A program made the position numbers and the translations under genes. Below are positions 16,980-25,738 of a stretch of DNA of 64,000 bases, one piece after another; positions within the stretch are counted from its first letter, which is position 1, and the number at the start of each line of letters is the position of its first letter. Under the pieces are notes generated by a model. The model saw nothing but the letters and a program-made list of their open reading frames with translations, did not search any database and was not told the DNA's origin. Origin of the DNA: Mesorhizobium sp. (GTDB lineage: Bacteria; Pseudomonadota; Alphaproteobacteria; Rhizobiales; Rhizobiaceae); NCBI GenBank assembly GCA_004020315.1, contig SAQG01000029.1:20501-84500 (forward strand), written 5' to 3'.

Positions 16980-17432
16980 CTACTCGGCCCCGCAGGAGAC
17001 TTTGTCGGTCAACGCGGCAGGCATGCCGTCGCCGCCAGTGTCAGCCGTGCCCTCATAGATTGCGAGCGAATAGCGCCCGTCATAGGTGCCTTCTTCGCTG
17101 GCCTTGGTCACGATCGTCAGTTCGACAGAACTGTAGGTGTTTGCGACCTCGTGCTCGCGATAGACGAGCAGCCGCAATTCCTTGCCGTCGAGCCAATATT
17201 GGGTGAGGTTGGAATCCTCGAACACTGTCTTGCGCAGATCGTCGCCAACGGGCCTGCCGAGAATTTCGAGGTCGCCGCGAAAATTGAACGTTGGACCGCC
17301 CATGCCTCTGGTGACGCCGGCTTCGACTTGGAATTTCACCGCTGCATCCTCGGCCGAGCACCAGATGCCGCCGGTGGCGAACGCCGAGCCGGCCGACAAC
17401 AGCAACGTCGTCACACCGAAGATCGTCCGCAT
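16980..17432 (-). CDS. Secreted hypothetical protein
   Basis: The 150-residue product has a signal peptide (MRTIFGVTTLLLSAGSAFA, cleavage after AFA) and a soluble domain with two cysteines (IWCSAED near the start, VSCGAE at the extreme C-terminus) that could form one disulphide. It contains the segments DLEILGRPVGDDL and KELRLLVYREHE. I do not recognise a family with confidence. The start at 17432 is chosen because it opens the signal peptide. It is convergent with the WD40 gene, 11 bases away. Confidence 0.65.
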   Translation of the reverse strand: MRTIFGVTTLLLSAGSAFATGGIWCSAEDAAVKFQVEAGVTRGMGGPTFNFRGDLEILGRPVGDDLRKTVFEDSNLTQYWLDGKELRLLVYREHEVANTYSSVELTIVTKASEEGTYDGRYSLAIYEGTADTGGDGMPAALTDKVSCGAE

Positions 17433-17598
17433 CTCTTCCCCCAAAGCCACAAACCCTATTCGCATTGATGCTGGAGGATGCCCTGAGGTCAAGCGTCAGT
17501 TCTTCTCACCGTGGCCGCTGAACCAATGCAGGGCAGCCGCACGGCCAATTGCGGTTCCGGACGTCGATTGGCTAGAGTGACGTATGAGAGGGGCATTC

Positions 17599-18981
17599 AT
17601 GCATACAATCGACCATTCAAAGACGTCCATCGGTGGCATCAGCACTGCCCGCATCGCCGATCTGCGCAGGACTGAGGCCGAAGCCTTCCGCAAGGAGCGA
17701 CCGAAATCGGCAGCCATGGTCGGCAATGGCCTGCCGGGCTTCTTCGATGGCGTGCCGATGCACTGGATGAAAGACTGGCCGACGCCGTTCCCGATCCTGG
17801 TCGACAGCGCCAGAGGCGCCATCATCACCGATATCGACGGCAACCGGCTCGACGATTTCTGCCTCGGCGACACCGGCTCGATGTTCGGCCACTCGCCACC
17901 ACCGGTCGCCCGCGCCATCCGTCGGCAGGCCGGACGCGGCCTGACCTACATGCTGCCTTCGGAAAACGCACTCGCCATCGGCCCGCTGCTGCAACAGCGC
18001 TTCGGCCTGCCGTTCTGGCAGATCGCGACCACGGCGACCGATGCCAACCGCTTTGCGCTGCGCGTCGCCCGTGCCATCACCGGCCGGGAAAAGATCCTGG
18101 TCTTCAACGGCTGCTATCACGGCTCGGTCGACGAGACGATGGTGCGGCTGGTCGATGGCAGACCGGCCAACCGGCCGGGACTGGCCGGCGAATTCCGCGA
18201 CCTGACCCAGGCAACGGATGTCATCGAGTTCAACGATGTGCCGGCGCTTGAGCGAGTGCTCAAGGACAGGCGAGTTGCCTGCGTCATCACGGAGCCGGTG
18301 CTGACCAATTCCTGCATGGTGCTGCCCGACCCCGGCTTCCACGACGCGTTGCGGCGTCTCAGCCGCGCGGCCGGCACCCTGCTGCTGATCGACGAGACGC
18401 ATACGATCTCGACCGGTCCGGGCGGCTACATCAGGAAACACGGCTTGGAGCCGGACTTGTTCGTGCTCGGCAAGCCGATCGCCGGCGGCGTGCCGGCCAG
18501 CGTGTGGGGGATGAGCGAAGACGTCGCTATCCGCTATGCCGACTATATCAGCACCAAGGAACCAGGCTATTCCGGCATGGGTACGACGCTGTCGGCCAAT
18601 CCGCTGCAATTCGCGGCAATGCGCGCCACGCTCGAAGACGTGATGACCGAGGAGAATTACAACCATATGGACCACCTGGCGCGGCGGCTCGACGCCGGGC
18701 TGACCGCCGTCATCGACCGTTACCGCCTGCCTTGGCACGTTGCCCGAGTCGGCGCCCGCGTCGAGTTCATCTGCGCGCCCGGCCCGCTGAGGAATGGCGG
18801 CGAGGCGGAAACAGCGCACGCACCTGAGCTTGAAGCGGCTATCCATGTCGCGCTGGTCAATCGCGGCGTGCTGATCGCGCCGTTCCACAATATGATGCTG
18901 ATCTCGCCGGCGACCAGCGCTGCTCAGGTGAACCGCCTGATCACAGCCTTCGGCGCGGTTGCGGCAAGCCTCGCGGCATGA
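17599..18981 (+). CDS. Class III PLP-dependent aminotransferase (glutamate-1-semialdehyde aminomutase-like)
   Basis: The 460-residue enzyme of the class III aminotransferase fold has the PLP lysine in FVLGKPIAGGVPASVWG, the cofactor-phosphate region FNGCYHGSVDE, and the aspartate of LLLIDETHT that binds the pyridine nitrogen. It is closer to glutamate-1-semialdehyde aminomutase-like proteins of catabolic clusters than to HemL. The start at 17599 (MHTIDHSK) is favoured by the GAGAGGGG site about 7 bases upstream; ATG at 17584 overlaps that site. The next gene, a glutamine-synthetase-like ligase, begins 13 bases after this stop, so the two form a unit. Together they suggest amine or amino-acid use by gamma-glutamylation and transamination. 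The substrate is not defined. Confidence 0.86.
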   Translation: MHTIDHSKTSIGGISTARIADLRRTEAEAFRKERPKSAAMVGNGLPGFFDGVPMHWMKDWPTPFPILVDSARGAIITDIDGNRLDDFCLGDTGSMFGHSPPPVARAIRRQAGRGLTYMLPSENALAIGPLLQQRFGLPFWQIATTATDANRFALRVARAITGREKILVFNGCYHGSVDETMVRLVDGRPANRPGLAGEFRDLTQATDVIEFNDVPALERVLKDRRVACVITEPVLTNSCMVLPDPGFHDALRRLSRAAGTLLLIDETHTISTGPGGYIRKHGLEPDLFVLGKPIAGGVPASVWGMSEDVAIRYADYISTKEPGYSGMGTTLSANPLQFAAMRATLEDVMTEENYNHMDHLARRLDAGLTAVIDRYRLPWHVARVGARVEFICAPGPLRNGGEAETAHAPELEAAIHVALVNRGVLIAPFHNMMLISPATSAAQVNRLITAFGAVAASLAA

Positions 18982-18994
18982 GACAAGCTTGCGT

Positions 18995-20416
18995 ATGAGA
19001 GAAGCCCACAAACAAATTTTGAACGCCATTATGACATCACCTTCGGGCTCGACGCCCGCCGAGGCGCAAACCTTTCTCGACGCCCATCCCGAAATCGAAG
19101 CGTTCGATATCGTGCTGACCGACGCCAATGGCGTCGGGCGTGGCAAGATCGTGCGCCGGCACGAATTGATGAGTATCTTCGAGGGCGGCCGGCACATGCC
19201 GATCTCGATCCTCGGCCTCGACATCACCGGCGAGGACGTTCATGAGACCGGGCTGATCTGGACGACCGGCGACGGCGATCTCAGAGCATGGCCGATTCCC
19301 GGTACGCTGGTGCCGCTGTTCGGCACACAGCCGCCGCGCGGCCAGGTGCTGATGGCGATGTATCATCTCGATGGTCAGCCCATGTCCTCCGACCCGCGAC
19401 TGGCGCTAGCCCGTCAGGTGGAGATACTGGCAGCCAAGGGTTTGCATCCGGCCGGCGCCTTCGAGCTCGAATTCTTCTTGCTCGCCAATGATCGCGACGC
19501 CGACGGCAAGGTGCAGCCGGCGCGCGCGGTGCTCGACGGCCGCCGCTCGGCCAAGACCGAGGTCTATTCCGTCGACCATCTGCACGGCATGGAGCCGCTG
19601 TTTTCCGACATTTATGCCGCGGCCAAGGTGCAAGGCATCCCAGCCGAGACGGTCATTTCCGAATACGCGCCCGGCCAGTACGAACTGACGCTGAACTACC
19701 GCAACGATGTGATGCGGGCGGCCGACGACCTCGTCATGCTGAAGCGGCTGGTGCGGGCACAGGCGCGCCGCCACGGCGTCACCGCTTGCTTCATGGCCAA
19801 GCCGATCGAGAAATATGCCGGCTCCGGCATGCATTTCCATGTCTCGCTGCAGGACGAGGCCGGCAAGAACGTCTTCACTGAGGCCAGCGGGGAGACTTGG
19901 TCCTTGCCACTGCTGCGCGGCCTGGGCGGCCTCATCCAGACCATGGCCGAATCGATGCTGGTGTTTGCGCCGCACGCCAATTCATGGCGGCGCTTCGTCT
20001 CGCAATCCTATGCCCCGGTGGCGCCGACCTGGGGCGTCAACAACCGCTCGGTGGCGCTGCGCGTGCCGGCGGGTGATGCGAAAAACCGGCGCATCGAGCA
20101 CCGGCCGTCGGGCGTCGACGCCAACCCCTATCTGGTCGCGGCAACTGTGCTGGCCGGCATCACCAAGGGTCTCGACGAAGGCCTCGATCCCGGCCCCGAA
20201 ACCACCGGCAATGGCTACGAATCAGCCGTGACACGGACGACAATGCCAGTGGACTGGCGTGCGGCGATCGAGGCGGCAAGGGCCTCGACATTCCTGAAAG
20301 GGGCGCTGGGGGAAGACCTGCACCGGACATTCGTGGCGATCAAGCAATCCGAATATCTGCGCGTGGCGCGCACGGTCAGCGAACTGGATTATCACCTCTA
20401 TCTGCATGAGGTGTGA
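18995..20416 (+). CDS. Glutamine synthetase-family ligase (PuuA/GlnA-like)
   Basis: The 473-residue member of the glutamine synthetase superfamily has an N-terminal beta-grasp part and a catalytic barrel. Motifs are ELEFFLL (metal glutamates), GSGMHFHVSLQD, WGVNNRSVALRVPAGDAKNRRIEHRPSGVDANPYL (ATP and glutamate sites) and a final ELDYHLYLHEV. It lacks the adenylylation-loop pattern of housekeeping GlnA and matches gamma-glutamylpolyamine or gamma-glutamylamine synthetases. It would ligate glutamate to an amine using ATP. ATG at 18995 or 19031 could start it; neither has a strong ribosome site. It sits directly after an aminotransferase. A C26 gamma-glutamyl hydrolase at 7.2 kb could complete such a route, though it is 11 kb away. 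Confidence 0.87.
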   Translation: MREAHKQILNAIMTSPSGSTPAEAQTFLDAHPEIEAFDIVLTDANGVGRGKIVRRHELMSIFEGGRHMPISILGLDITGEDVHETGLIWTTGDGDLRAWPIPGTLVPLFGTQPPRGQVLMAMYHLDGQPMSSDPRLALARQVEILAAKGLHPAGAFELEFFLLANDRDADGKVQPARAVLDGRRSAKTEVYSVDHLHGMEPLFSDIYAAAKVQGIPAETVISEYAPGQYELTLNYRNDVMRAADDLVMLKRLVRAQARRHGVTACFMAKPIEKYAGSGMHFHVSLQDEAGKNVFTEASGETWSLPLLRGLGGLIQTMAESMLVFAPHANSWRRFVSQSYAPVAPTWGVNNRSVALRVPAGDAKNRRIEHRPSGVDANPYLVAATVLAGITKGLDEGLDPGPETTGNGYESAVTRTTMPVDWRAAIEAARASTFLKGALGEDLHRTFVAIKQSEYLRVARTVSELDYHLYLHEV

Positions 20417-20534
20417 GGCATCGCATCGCCGGTCAATTCGCCCGGCTATGCCGACCGGGCCAATGTGAAGGAACCTTTCGGGGACTTCGCTCATTCCGCA
20501 TCTGATCGCAGCAGCGGACAAGGCCGCACCAGCC

Positions 20535-21227
20535 ATGATCGCCAGGATGCAGACAAATCCCAGTCCACACCACGCCAAGGTGCAGGCAAGACGCTGGCCC
20601 AAGCCTGAATTGCCTGAGACAGCGGAAGACGATGGCGCAAGCACCATTCCCGAACTCAGCGAAGTGGCGAAAGCCTGCCGTCGCTGCCCGCTTTGGCGCA
20701 ACGCAACGCAGACCGTGTTCGGTGAAGGGCCTGACAAGGCCAAGGTCGTTTTCGTCGGTGAACAGCCGGGCGACCAGGAGGATCTGGCCGGCAAACCTTT
20801 CGTCGGGCCGGCAGGCAAGGTCTTCGACGCCATTCTGGATGACGCCAGCGTCGACCGGCTGAAAGTCTATGTCACCAATGCGGTCAAGCATTTCAAATTC
20901 GAGCCGCGCGGCAAGCGGCGCATCCACTCCAAGCCGAATGCCGGCGAGGTGCAAGCCTGCCGCTGGTGGCTCGACAAGGAGCTAGACCTGATCAAGCCCA
21001 ATCTCGCTGTGGCGCTCGGCGCAACGGCGGCGCAGTCACTGCTCGGCAAGGTCGTGCCGATCATGAAGATGCGCGGCACGGTCGTGGAGCGGGATGATGG
21101 CTTGCGTGTGTTCGTCACCATCCACCCGTCCTTCATTCTGCGTATTCGCGAGCCGGCGGACAAACAGGCCGAACGCGAGCGGTTCCTGCAGGACATGAAG
21201 GCGGTGAAAAAGCTGATGGCGGCCTGA
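20535..21227 (+). CDS. UdgX-type uracil-DNA glycosylase
   Basis: The 230-residue family 4-like uracil-DNA glycosylase has a cysteine pair in CRRCPLW (Cys48, Cys51), part of the four-cysteine iron-sulfur ligation. Motif A is GEQPGDQED and motif B is HPSFILR near the C-terminus. The feature that marks UdgX is the loop KRRIHSKP (127-134). In Mycobacterium smegmatis UdgX the equivalent histidine forms a covalent bond with the abasic sugar after uracil excision, leaving the protein cross-linked to DNA. His131 and the KRRIH sequence are intact. It acts in base-excision or damage-signalling repair. It stands alone between the glutamine-synthetase-like gene and the convergent glycerate kinase. Confidence 0.88.
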   Translation: MIARMQTNPSPHHAKVQARRWPKPELPETAEDDGASTIPELSEVAKACRRCPLWRNATQTVFGEGPDKAKVVFVGEQPGDQEDLAGKPFVGPAGKVFDAILDDASVDRLKVYVTNAVKHFKFEPRGKRRIHSKPNAGEVQACRWWLDKELDLIKPNLAVALGATAAQSLLGKVVPIMKMRGTVVERDDGLRVFVTIHPSFILRIREPADKQAERERFLQDMKAVKKLMAA

Positions 21228-21229
21228 AC

Positions 21230-22495
21230 CTATCTGATCAATATCGCCCGGAGATCATTGACGTTCGTCCCGGTCGGGCCGGGCACGAAGAGATCGCCGA
21301 CGGCGTTGAATGCCGTCCAGGCATTGTTGCCGGCAAGCATCGCCTTGGCATCGACGCCGGCCGCCCGCATCCGCGAAACCGTCGAACCGTCGGCAAAGGC
21401 GCCGGCATTTTCTTCCGAACCATCGATGCCGTCGGTGTCGGCAGCCAGCGCATGGATACCTTGCGCGCCGCTGATACCGATGGCGAAGGCAAGCAGGAAC
21501 TCGCTGTTGCGGCCGCCCTTGCCCTTTGCCCGCAAAGTCACCGTGGTTTCGCCGCCCGAAAGGATCAGCACCGGCTTCCGGAATGGCCGGTTGCGAGTCG
21601 CTACCTCACGCGCGATCGCTGCGTGGACACCGCCGACCTCGCGCGCCTCGCCCTCGATGGAATCGGAAAGGATGACCGCCTCGATACCTTGCCGCCTGGC
21701 TTCCGCCGCAGCCGCCTCCAGCGACACGCCGGCCGAGGCGATCAGATGCACTTCGTTGCGCGAAAAACGCGGATCGTCGGCGCGCGGCGCATCTGCGGCC
21801 GGCGAATTGATATGCGCCATCACCGACGCCGGCAGTTTCATGTCATAGGCGGCGATCGACGCCAATGCGTCTTCGCGGCTGCCGGAATCGGGAACGGTCG
21901 GGCCGGAAGCGACCAGCGCCGGATTGTCGCCGGGAATGTCGGAGACGACCAGGGACACCACCTTGGCGGGATAGGCTGCTGCCGCCAGCCTGCCGCCCTT
22001 GATCGTGGAAATATGCTTGCGGATGGTGTTCATGGCCGCGATCGGCGCGCCGGAGGCGAGCAGCGCCTCGTTGACGGCGATCTCGTCGGCCAGAGTCAGA
22101 CCTTCAGCGGGCGACGGCAGCAGCGCCGAACCACCGCCGGAAATGAGCGCCACAACCAGATCATCCGCGGTCAGCCCCTGCACCTTTTCGAGTAGCCGGC
22201 GCGAGGCTTCGAGCCCCGCGGCGTCCGGCACCGGGTGCGCCGCTTCGATGATCTCGATGCGCTGACAAGTCGCGCCATAGCCGTAGCGGGTAACGACCAG
22301 CCCTTCGATCGGTCCGTCCCACACTTTTTCGAAAGCCGCCGCCATCTGCGCCGAGCCTTTGCCTGCACCAATGACGATGGTGCGCCCTTTCGGCGTTGCC
22401 GGCAGATGATCCCTGATGGTCCTCTGGGGATCGGCAGCGGCAACGGCGGCATTGAAGATCGAGGTGAGGAAGGTCTTGGGATCGATCTCAGTCAT
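21230..22495 (-). CDS. ttuD: Glycerate 2-kinase (TtuD/GckA, DUF4147 family)
   Basis: The 421-residue protein has the two-domain MOFRL/DUF4147 layout. The N-terminal domain has VIGAGKGSAQMAAA, LISGGGSALLPSPAEGL and LRKHISTIKGGRLA-like motifs. The C-terminal MOFRL domain has LILSGGETTVTLRAKGKGGRNSEFLLA and ADTDGIDGSEENAGA. The enzyme phosphorylates D-glycerate to 2-phosphoglycerate and ends the glyoxylate-tartronate semialdehyde-glycerate pathway. Next to the purine cluster it provides an exit for glyoxylate from ureidoglycolate. The start at 22495 (MTEIDPK) overlaps the upstream UPF0303 stop by 4 bases, so the two are coupled. It was formerly annotated as hydroxypyruvate reductase in many genomes, which is an error to avoid. 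Confidence 0.9.
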   Translation of the reverse strand: MTEIDPKTFLTSIFNAAVAAADPQRTIRDHLPATPKGRTIVIGAGKGSAQMAAAFEKVWDGPIEGLVVTRYGYGATCQRIEIIEAAHPVPDAAGLEASRRLLEKVQGLTADDLVVALISGGGSALLPSPAEGLTLADEIAVNEALLASGAPIAAMNTIRKHISTIKGGRLAAAAYPAKVVSLVVSDIPGDNPALVASGPTVPDSGSREDALASIAAYDMKLPASVMAHINSPAADAPRADDPRFSRNEVHLIASAGVSLEAAAAEARRQGIEAVILSDSIEGEAREVGGVHAAIAREVATRNRPFRKPVLILSGGETTVTLRAKGKGGRNSEFLLAFAIGISGAQGIHALAADTDGIDGSEENAGAFADGSTVSRMRAAGVDAKAMLAGNNAWTAFNAVGDLFVPGPTGTNVNDLRAILIR

Positions 22496-22995
22496 TTTGC
22501 TTCCGGCGGCAGCGCCAACTCGCGCCCGTCGACGCCCAGATGGCTGCACAGCGCATCGACGACGACGCCGTGATCCTCGCGTTCCGGCAGCCCCGAGACC
22601 GCGATCACGCCGATCACACCGGCGCCCCTGACCGTGACTGGAAAGCCACCGCCGGCCAGCACGTAGTCTGATATGTCGAGCCCCTCGCCCGGCTTGAAGC
22701 TGCGGTCGGGACGCTGCTGCTCCAGCACCATGCGGTAAGTGCTTTTCAAAAACCGCCGCACGACGTTGATCTTGCGCCGCGCCCAATCCGGATTGGAAGC
22801 GTTCGAGCCCGGCATTGCGGCGTAGAACAGCGGCCGGTCGAAGGTTCTGATATCGATGATGATCGGCAGGTTTTCCTTCAGAGCCCGGTCGCGGATCGCG
22901 GAGCCGATCTGGAAGGCGATAGCCTCATCGAAGGCGGGGAAGACGAGCGCGGCTTCCTGTTTCTGGATCAGAGCGATGTCGTCCGCAAGAGCCAT
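22492..22995 (-). CDS. UPF0303 family (HbpS/GlcG-like haem-degrading domain) protein
   Basis: The 167-residue soluble protein matches the UPF0303 pattern: EAALVFPAFDEAIAFQIGSAI, IIIDIRTFDRPLFYAAMPGSNASNPDWARRKINVVRRF, and GGGFPVTVRGAGVIGVIAVSGLPEREDHGVVVDAL. The fold is that of HbpS/GlcG proteins, some of which bind or slowly degrade haem; the physiological role is uncertain. GlcG-like proteins are often encoded beside glycolate, glyoxylate and glycerate genes, and this one overlaps the glycerate kinase by 4 bases, consistent with that context. Confidence 0.8.
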   Translation of the reverse strand: MALADDIALIQKQEAALVFPAFDEAIAFQIGSAIRDRALKENLPIIIDIRTFDRPLFYAAMPGSNASNPDWARRKINVVRRFLKSTYRMVLEQQRPDRSFKPGEGLDISDYVLAGGGFPVTVRGAGVIGVIAVSGLPEREDHGVVVDALCSHLGVDGRELALPPEAK

Positions 22996-23065
22996 GTCGT
23001 TCCCCTGTCAACTCGCACGCTTTGACCGATGGCTGCCGCTTGGTCAAGTCTCGGGCATATGACGG

Positions 23066-24379
23066 CTAAACCGCCATATCCGTCTTGGCCGCCCGTCCGG
23101 CGACATAAACCTCGCGCACGGCGCGGTCATCGCCCAGCGTCTGCAGCAGAAACAACTCCTCCGCCAGCGTGTCCGCCGTCTCCATCCGCAGCCGCATGGC
23201 CGGCGTGGCGCGGGCGTCGAGGACGACGATATCGGCATCGCTGCCTTGGTCCAGCGTGCCGATTTTTTCTACGACCGACAGCACCTCGGCATTGCCGCGG
23301 GTGATCTGCCAGAACGACTGGAACGGGTTTAGCTTCTCGCCGTTCAGCGCGATGATCTTGTAGCCCTCATCCATGGTGCGCAGCATCGAGTAGTTGGTGC
23401 CGCCGCCGACATCGGTGGCGGCGGCGATGCGGAGAGCTTTGTCACGCGTGCGGTAGCGCTGATAATCGAACAGGCCTGAGCCGAGGAACAGGTTCGAGGT
23501 CGGGCAGAACACCGCCACGGAGCCGGTATCCGAGAGCACATCCGCCTCGCGTTCCGACAGATGGATGCAGTGGCCGAGCAGGCTTTTGCGCCCGAGCAGC
23601 CCGTAACGCTCGTAGACATCGGTATAGTCGCGTGCCTGCGGGTAGAGTTGCAGCGTAAAGGCAATCTCGGCGTGGTTTTCCGACAGATGCGTCTGCACAT
23701 GCAGATCGGGATATTCGCGGTAGAGCGCGCCCGCCATTTCCAACTGCTCGGGGGAAGAGGTGATGGCAAAGCGCGGCGTGATGGCATAGTGCTGGCGCCC
23801 CTTGCCGTGCCACTCGGCGATCAGTGCCTTGCTGTCGTCATAGCCCGATTGCGGCGTGTCGAGCACACCCGCCGGCGCGTTGCCGTCCATCATCACCTTG
23901 CCGGCGATATTCAGCATGTTGCGGTCATGCGACTCGGTAAAGAATGCTTCGGCCGATTCCTTGTGCACTGAGCAATAGGCGGCGACCGTCGTCGTGCCGT
24001 GGCGCAGCATCTCGTCGAGAAACAGCCTGGCGATGCGGCGGCCATGCTGGGCGTTCTGGAATTTGGTTTCCTCGGGAAAAGTGTAAGTGTTCAGCCAGTC
24101 GAGCAGCTCGGCGCCGTAGGATGCGATGACCTGCATCTGCGGAAAATGCGCATGCGCGTCGATGAAGCCAGGCAGCAGCAGATGCGGGCGGTGGTCGATC
24201 TTTTTTGCGCCTTCATCAGCCTTTTTCTCGACGTCAGCATAGGCGCCAGCGGCAACGATGCTGCCGTCGCGGAGCAGCAGGCCGCCATCGTCTTCGTAGC
24301 GCCAGGCGGAATGGTCGTCGACGGTCTCAGGCCAGCGCAGGAAGGACAGCGTGCGGCCGCGCAGGAGTGTGCTGGTCAT
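23066..24379 (-). CDS. guaD: Guanine deaminase (amidohydrolase type)
   Basis: The 437-residue metallo-dependent hydrolase converts guanine to xanthine and ammonia. The first metal motif is DAHAHFPQ (His76, His78). Others are the HLSENHAEI segment, the GHCIHLSERE histidine and the ATDVGGGTNYSMLRTM aspartate, all typical of bacterial guanine deaminase, as is PGFIDAHAHFPQMQVIASYGAELLDWLNTYTFPEE. The start at 24379 removes a low-complexity extension that overlaps puuD. It begins 2 bases after the puuD stop, so urate oxidase and guanine deaminase are co-transcribed, feeding guanine into the xanthine and urate steps encoded 6-10 kb away. Confidence 0.93.
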   Translation of the reverse strand: MTSTLLRGRTLSFLRWPETVDDHSAWRYEDDGGLLLRDGSIVAAGAYADVEKKADEGAKKIDHRPHLLLPGFIDAHAHFPQMQVIASYGAELLDWLNTYTFPEETKFQNAQHGRRIARLFLDEMLRHGTTTVAAYCSVHKESAEAFFTESHDRNMLNIAGKVMMDGNAPAGVLDTPQSGYDDSKALIAEWHGKGRQHYAITPRFAITSSPEQLEMAGALYREYPDLHVQTHLSENHAEIAFTLQLYPQARDYTDVYERYGLLGRKSLLGHCIHLSEREADVLSDTGSVAVFCPTSNLFLGSGLFDYQRYRTRDKALRIAAATDVGGGTNYSMLRTMDEGYKIIALNGEKLNPFQSFWQITRGNAEVLSVVEKIGTLDQGSDADIVVLDARATPAMRLRMETADTLAEELFLLQTLGDDRAVREVYVAGRAAKTDMAV

Positions 24380-24381
24380 GC

Positions 24382-25599
24382 TTATTTCCCTGCCCCCTCG
24401 AACCATGCCACCAGCAGTGCCCGCTCCTGGTCGGTGATGTGGGTGACATTGGCGGGCGGCATCGCGTGGCTGCGGCCGGCCTGCAGGTAGATCTCGCGGG
24501 CCTGCTCGGCGATACCGGCGTCGGTGTCGAGCATCACACCTTTCGGCGCGTGATAGATGCCCTCGTAGGACGGCTCCTGCGCATGGCACATCGAGCAACG
24601 GCCAAGCACCGTGTCGCGCACCGCGGGAAAATGCGCCGAGGCGACGTAGACTTGTGCCGCCGATGAGGCCTTGACCTCCCCGGTCAGCACTTTCGGCACC
24701 GTTGACAGCCAGATGATGACGACGAACAGGACGGCGGCCGCCAGCCAGGTCCAGGTCGGGTCGCCCTTGCGCGCATGCATGGTGTTGAAATAGTGCCGGA
24801 TCAGCACGCCTATGGCGAACACCAGCGAGGCGATCACCCAGTTGAATTCAGTGCCGAAGGCCAGTGGATAGTGGTTCGACAGCATCAGGAACAGAACGGG
24901 CAGCGTCAGATAATTGTTGTGCAGCGAGCGCTGCTTGGCGATCTTGCCGTATTTCGGGTCGGGCTTGCGGCCGGCGATGAGGTCGGCGACGACGATCTTC
25001 TGGTTGGGGATGATGACCATGAAGACGTTGGCCGACATGATCGTCGCAGTGATGGCGCCAAGATGCAGGAATGCGGCGCGGCCGGTGAACAGATGGGTGA
25101 GACCCCAGGCGATGAACACCAGGACGCCATAGAGCACCAGCATCAGTCCGGTATCGCTGTTGCCGAGCGGCGAACGGCATAAGAGATCGTAGACCACCCA
25201 GCCGACGCCGATTGTCGCCAGTGACAGCAAGATGCCTGTAGGCACCGACATGGCGAGCACATTGGGATCGATCAGGAACAGGTCCGCCCCGGCATAGTAG
25301 ACCACGCATAGCATGGCAAAGCCCGACAGCCAGGTGGCATAGGATTCCCATTTGAACCAAGTCAGGTGCTCGGGCATTTCGGCCGGCGCCACCAGATATT
25401 TCTGGATGTGGTAGAAGCCGCCGCCATGCACCTGCCATTCCTCGCCAAAGGCGCCGACAGGCATTCCCGGTCGCTGGCGCAAGCCAAGATCGAGCGCGAC
25501 GAAATAGAAGGACGAGCCGATCCAGGCTATGCTGGTAACGACATGCAGCCAGCGCACGGCGAAACTCAGCCAGTCCCAGAAAATCGCGAAATCCATCAT
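24382..25599 (-). CDS. puuD: Membrane urate oxidase with C-terminal cytochrome c (PuuD)
   Basis: The 405-residue product joins an N-terminal integral membrane DUF989 domain with about eight transmembrane segments (1-300) to a C-terminal cytochrome c domain whose haem site is CSMCH (Cys335, Cys338, His339), with a later Met in AGRSHAMPPANVT as likely axial ligand. This architecture defines the PuuD-type urate hydroxylase of proteobacteria, which oxidises urate to 5-hydroxyisourate and passes electrons to the respiratory chain instead of to oxygen. It replaces soluble uricase, of which I see none here. It is divergent from the LysR gene and forms an operon with guaD. Confidence 0.93.
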   Translation of the reverse strand: MMDFAIFWDWLSFAVRWLHVVTSIAWIGSSFYFVALDLGLRQRPGMPVGAFGEEWQVHGGGFYHIQKYLVAPAEMPEHLTWFKWESYATWLSGFAMLCVVYYAGADLFLIDPNVLAMSVPTGILLSLATIGVGWVVYDLLCRSPLGNSDTGLMLVLYGVLVFIAWGLTHLFTGRAAFLHLGAITATIMSANVFMVIIPNQKIVVADLIAGRKPDPKYGKIAKQRSLHNNYLTLPVLFLMLSNHYPLAFGTEFNWVIASLVFAIGVLIRHYFNTMHARKGDPTWTWLAAAVLFVVIIWLSTVPKVLTGEVKASSAAQVYVASAHFPAVRDTVLGRCSMCHAQEPSYEGIYHAPKGVMLDTDAGIAEQAREIYLQAGRSHAMPPANVTHITDQERALLVAWFEGAGK

Positions 25600-25738
25600 T
25601 GAAAAGTCGTCCCTGCCGATCGGGTGACTTTACGGACTGGAGCGCAAACGGAAAGGGCCGAGCTGCACGATGACTTTCAAAAAAAATTGGAAAATACTAG
25701 GCTGATCACACGCAGCTGCATGAGAGCCACGAATCCGC

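Noticed and set aside
17599..18981. HemL (haem biosynthesis) identity for the class III aminotransferase
   Set aside because: Its context beside a glutamine-synthetase-like ligase and divergent motif spacing favour a catabolic enzyme; housekeeping hemL would not be expected here.
21230..22495. Annotation as hydroxypyruvate reductase
   Set aside because: The two-domain DUF4147/MOFRL layout and SGGGSALLP motif are those of glycerate 2-kinase, and there is no Rossmann NAD(P) site.
25600..25738. A LysR box between puuD and the LysR gene
   Set aside because: AT-rich words are present, but no clear inverted T-N11-A site stood out strongly enough to annotate.
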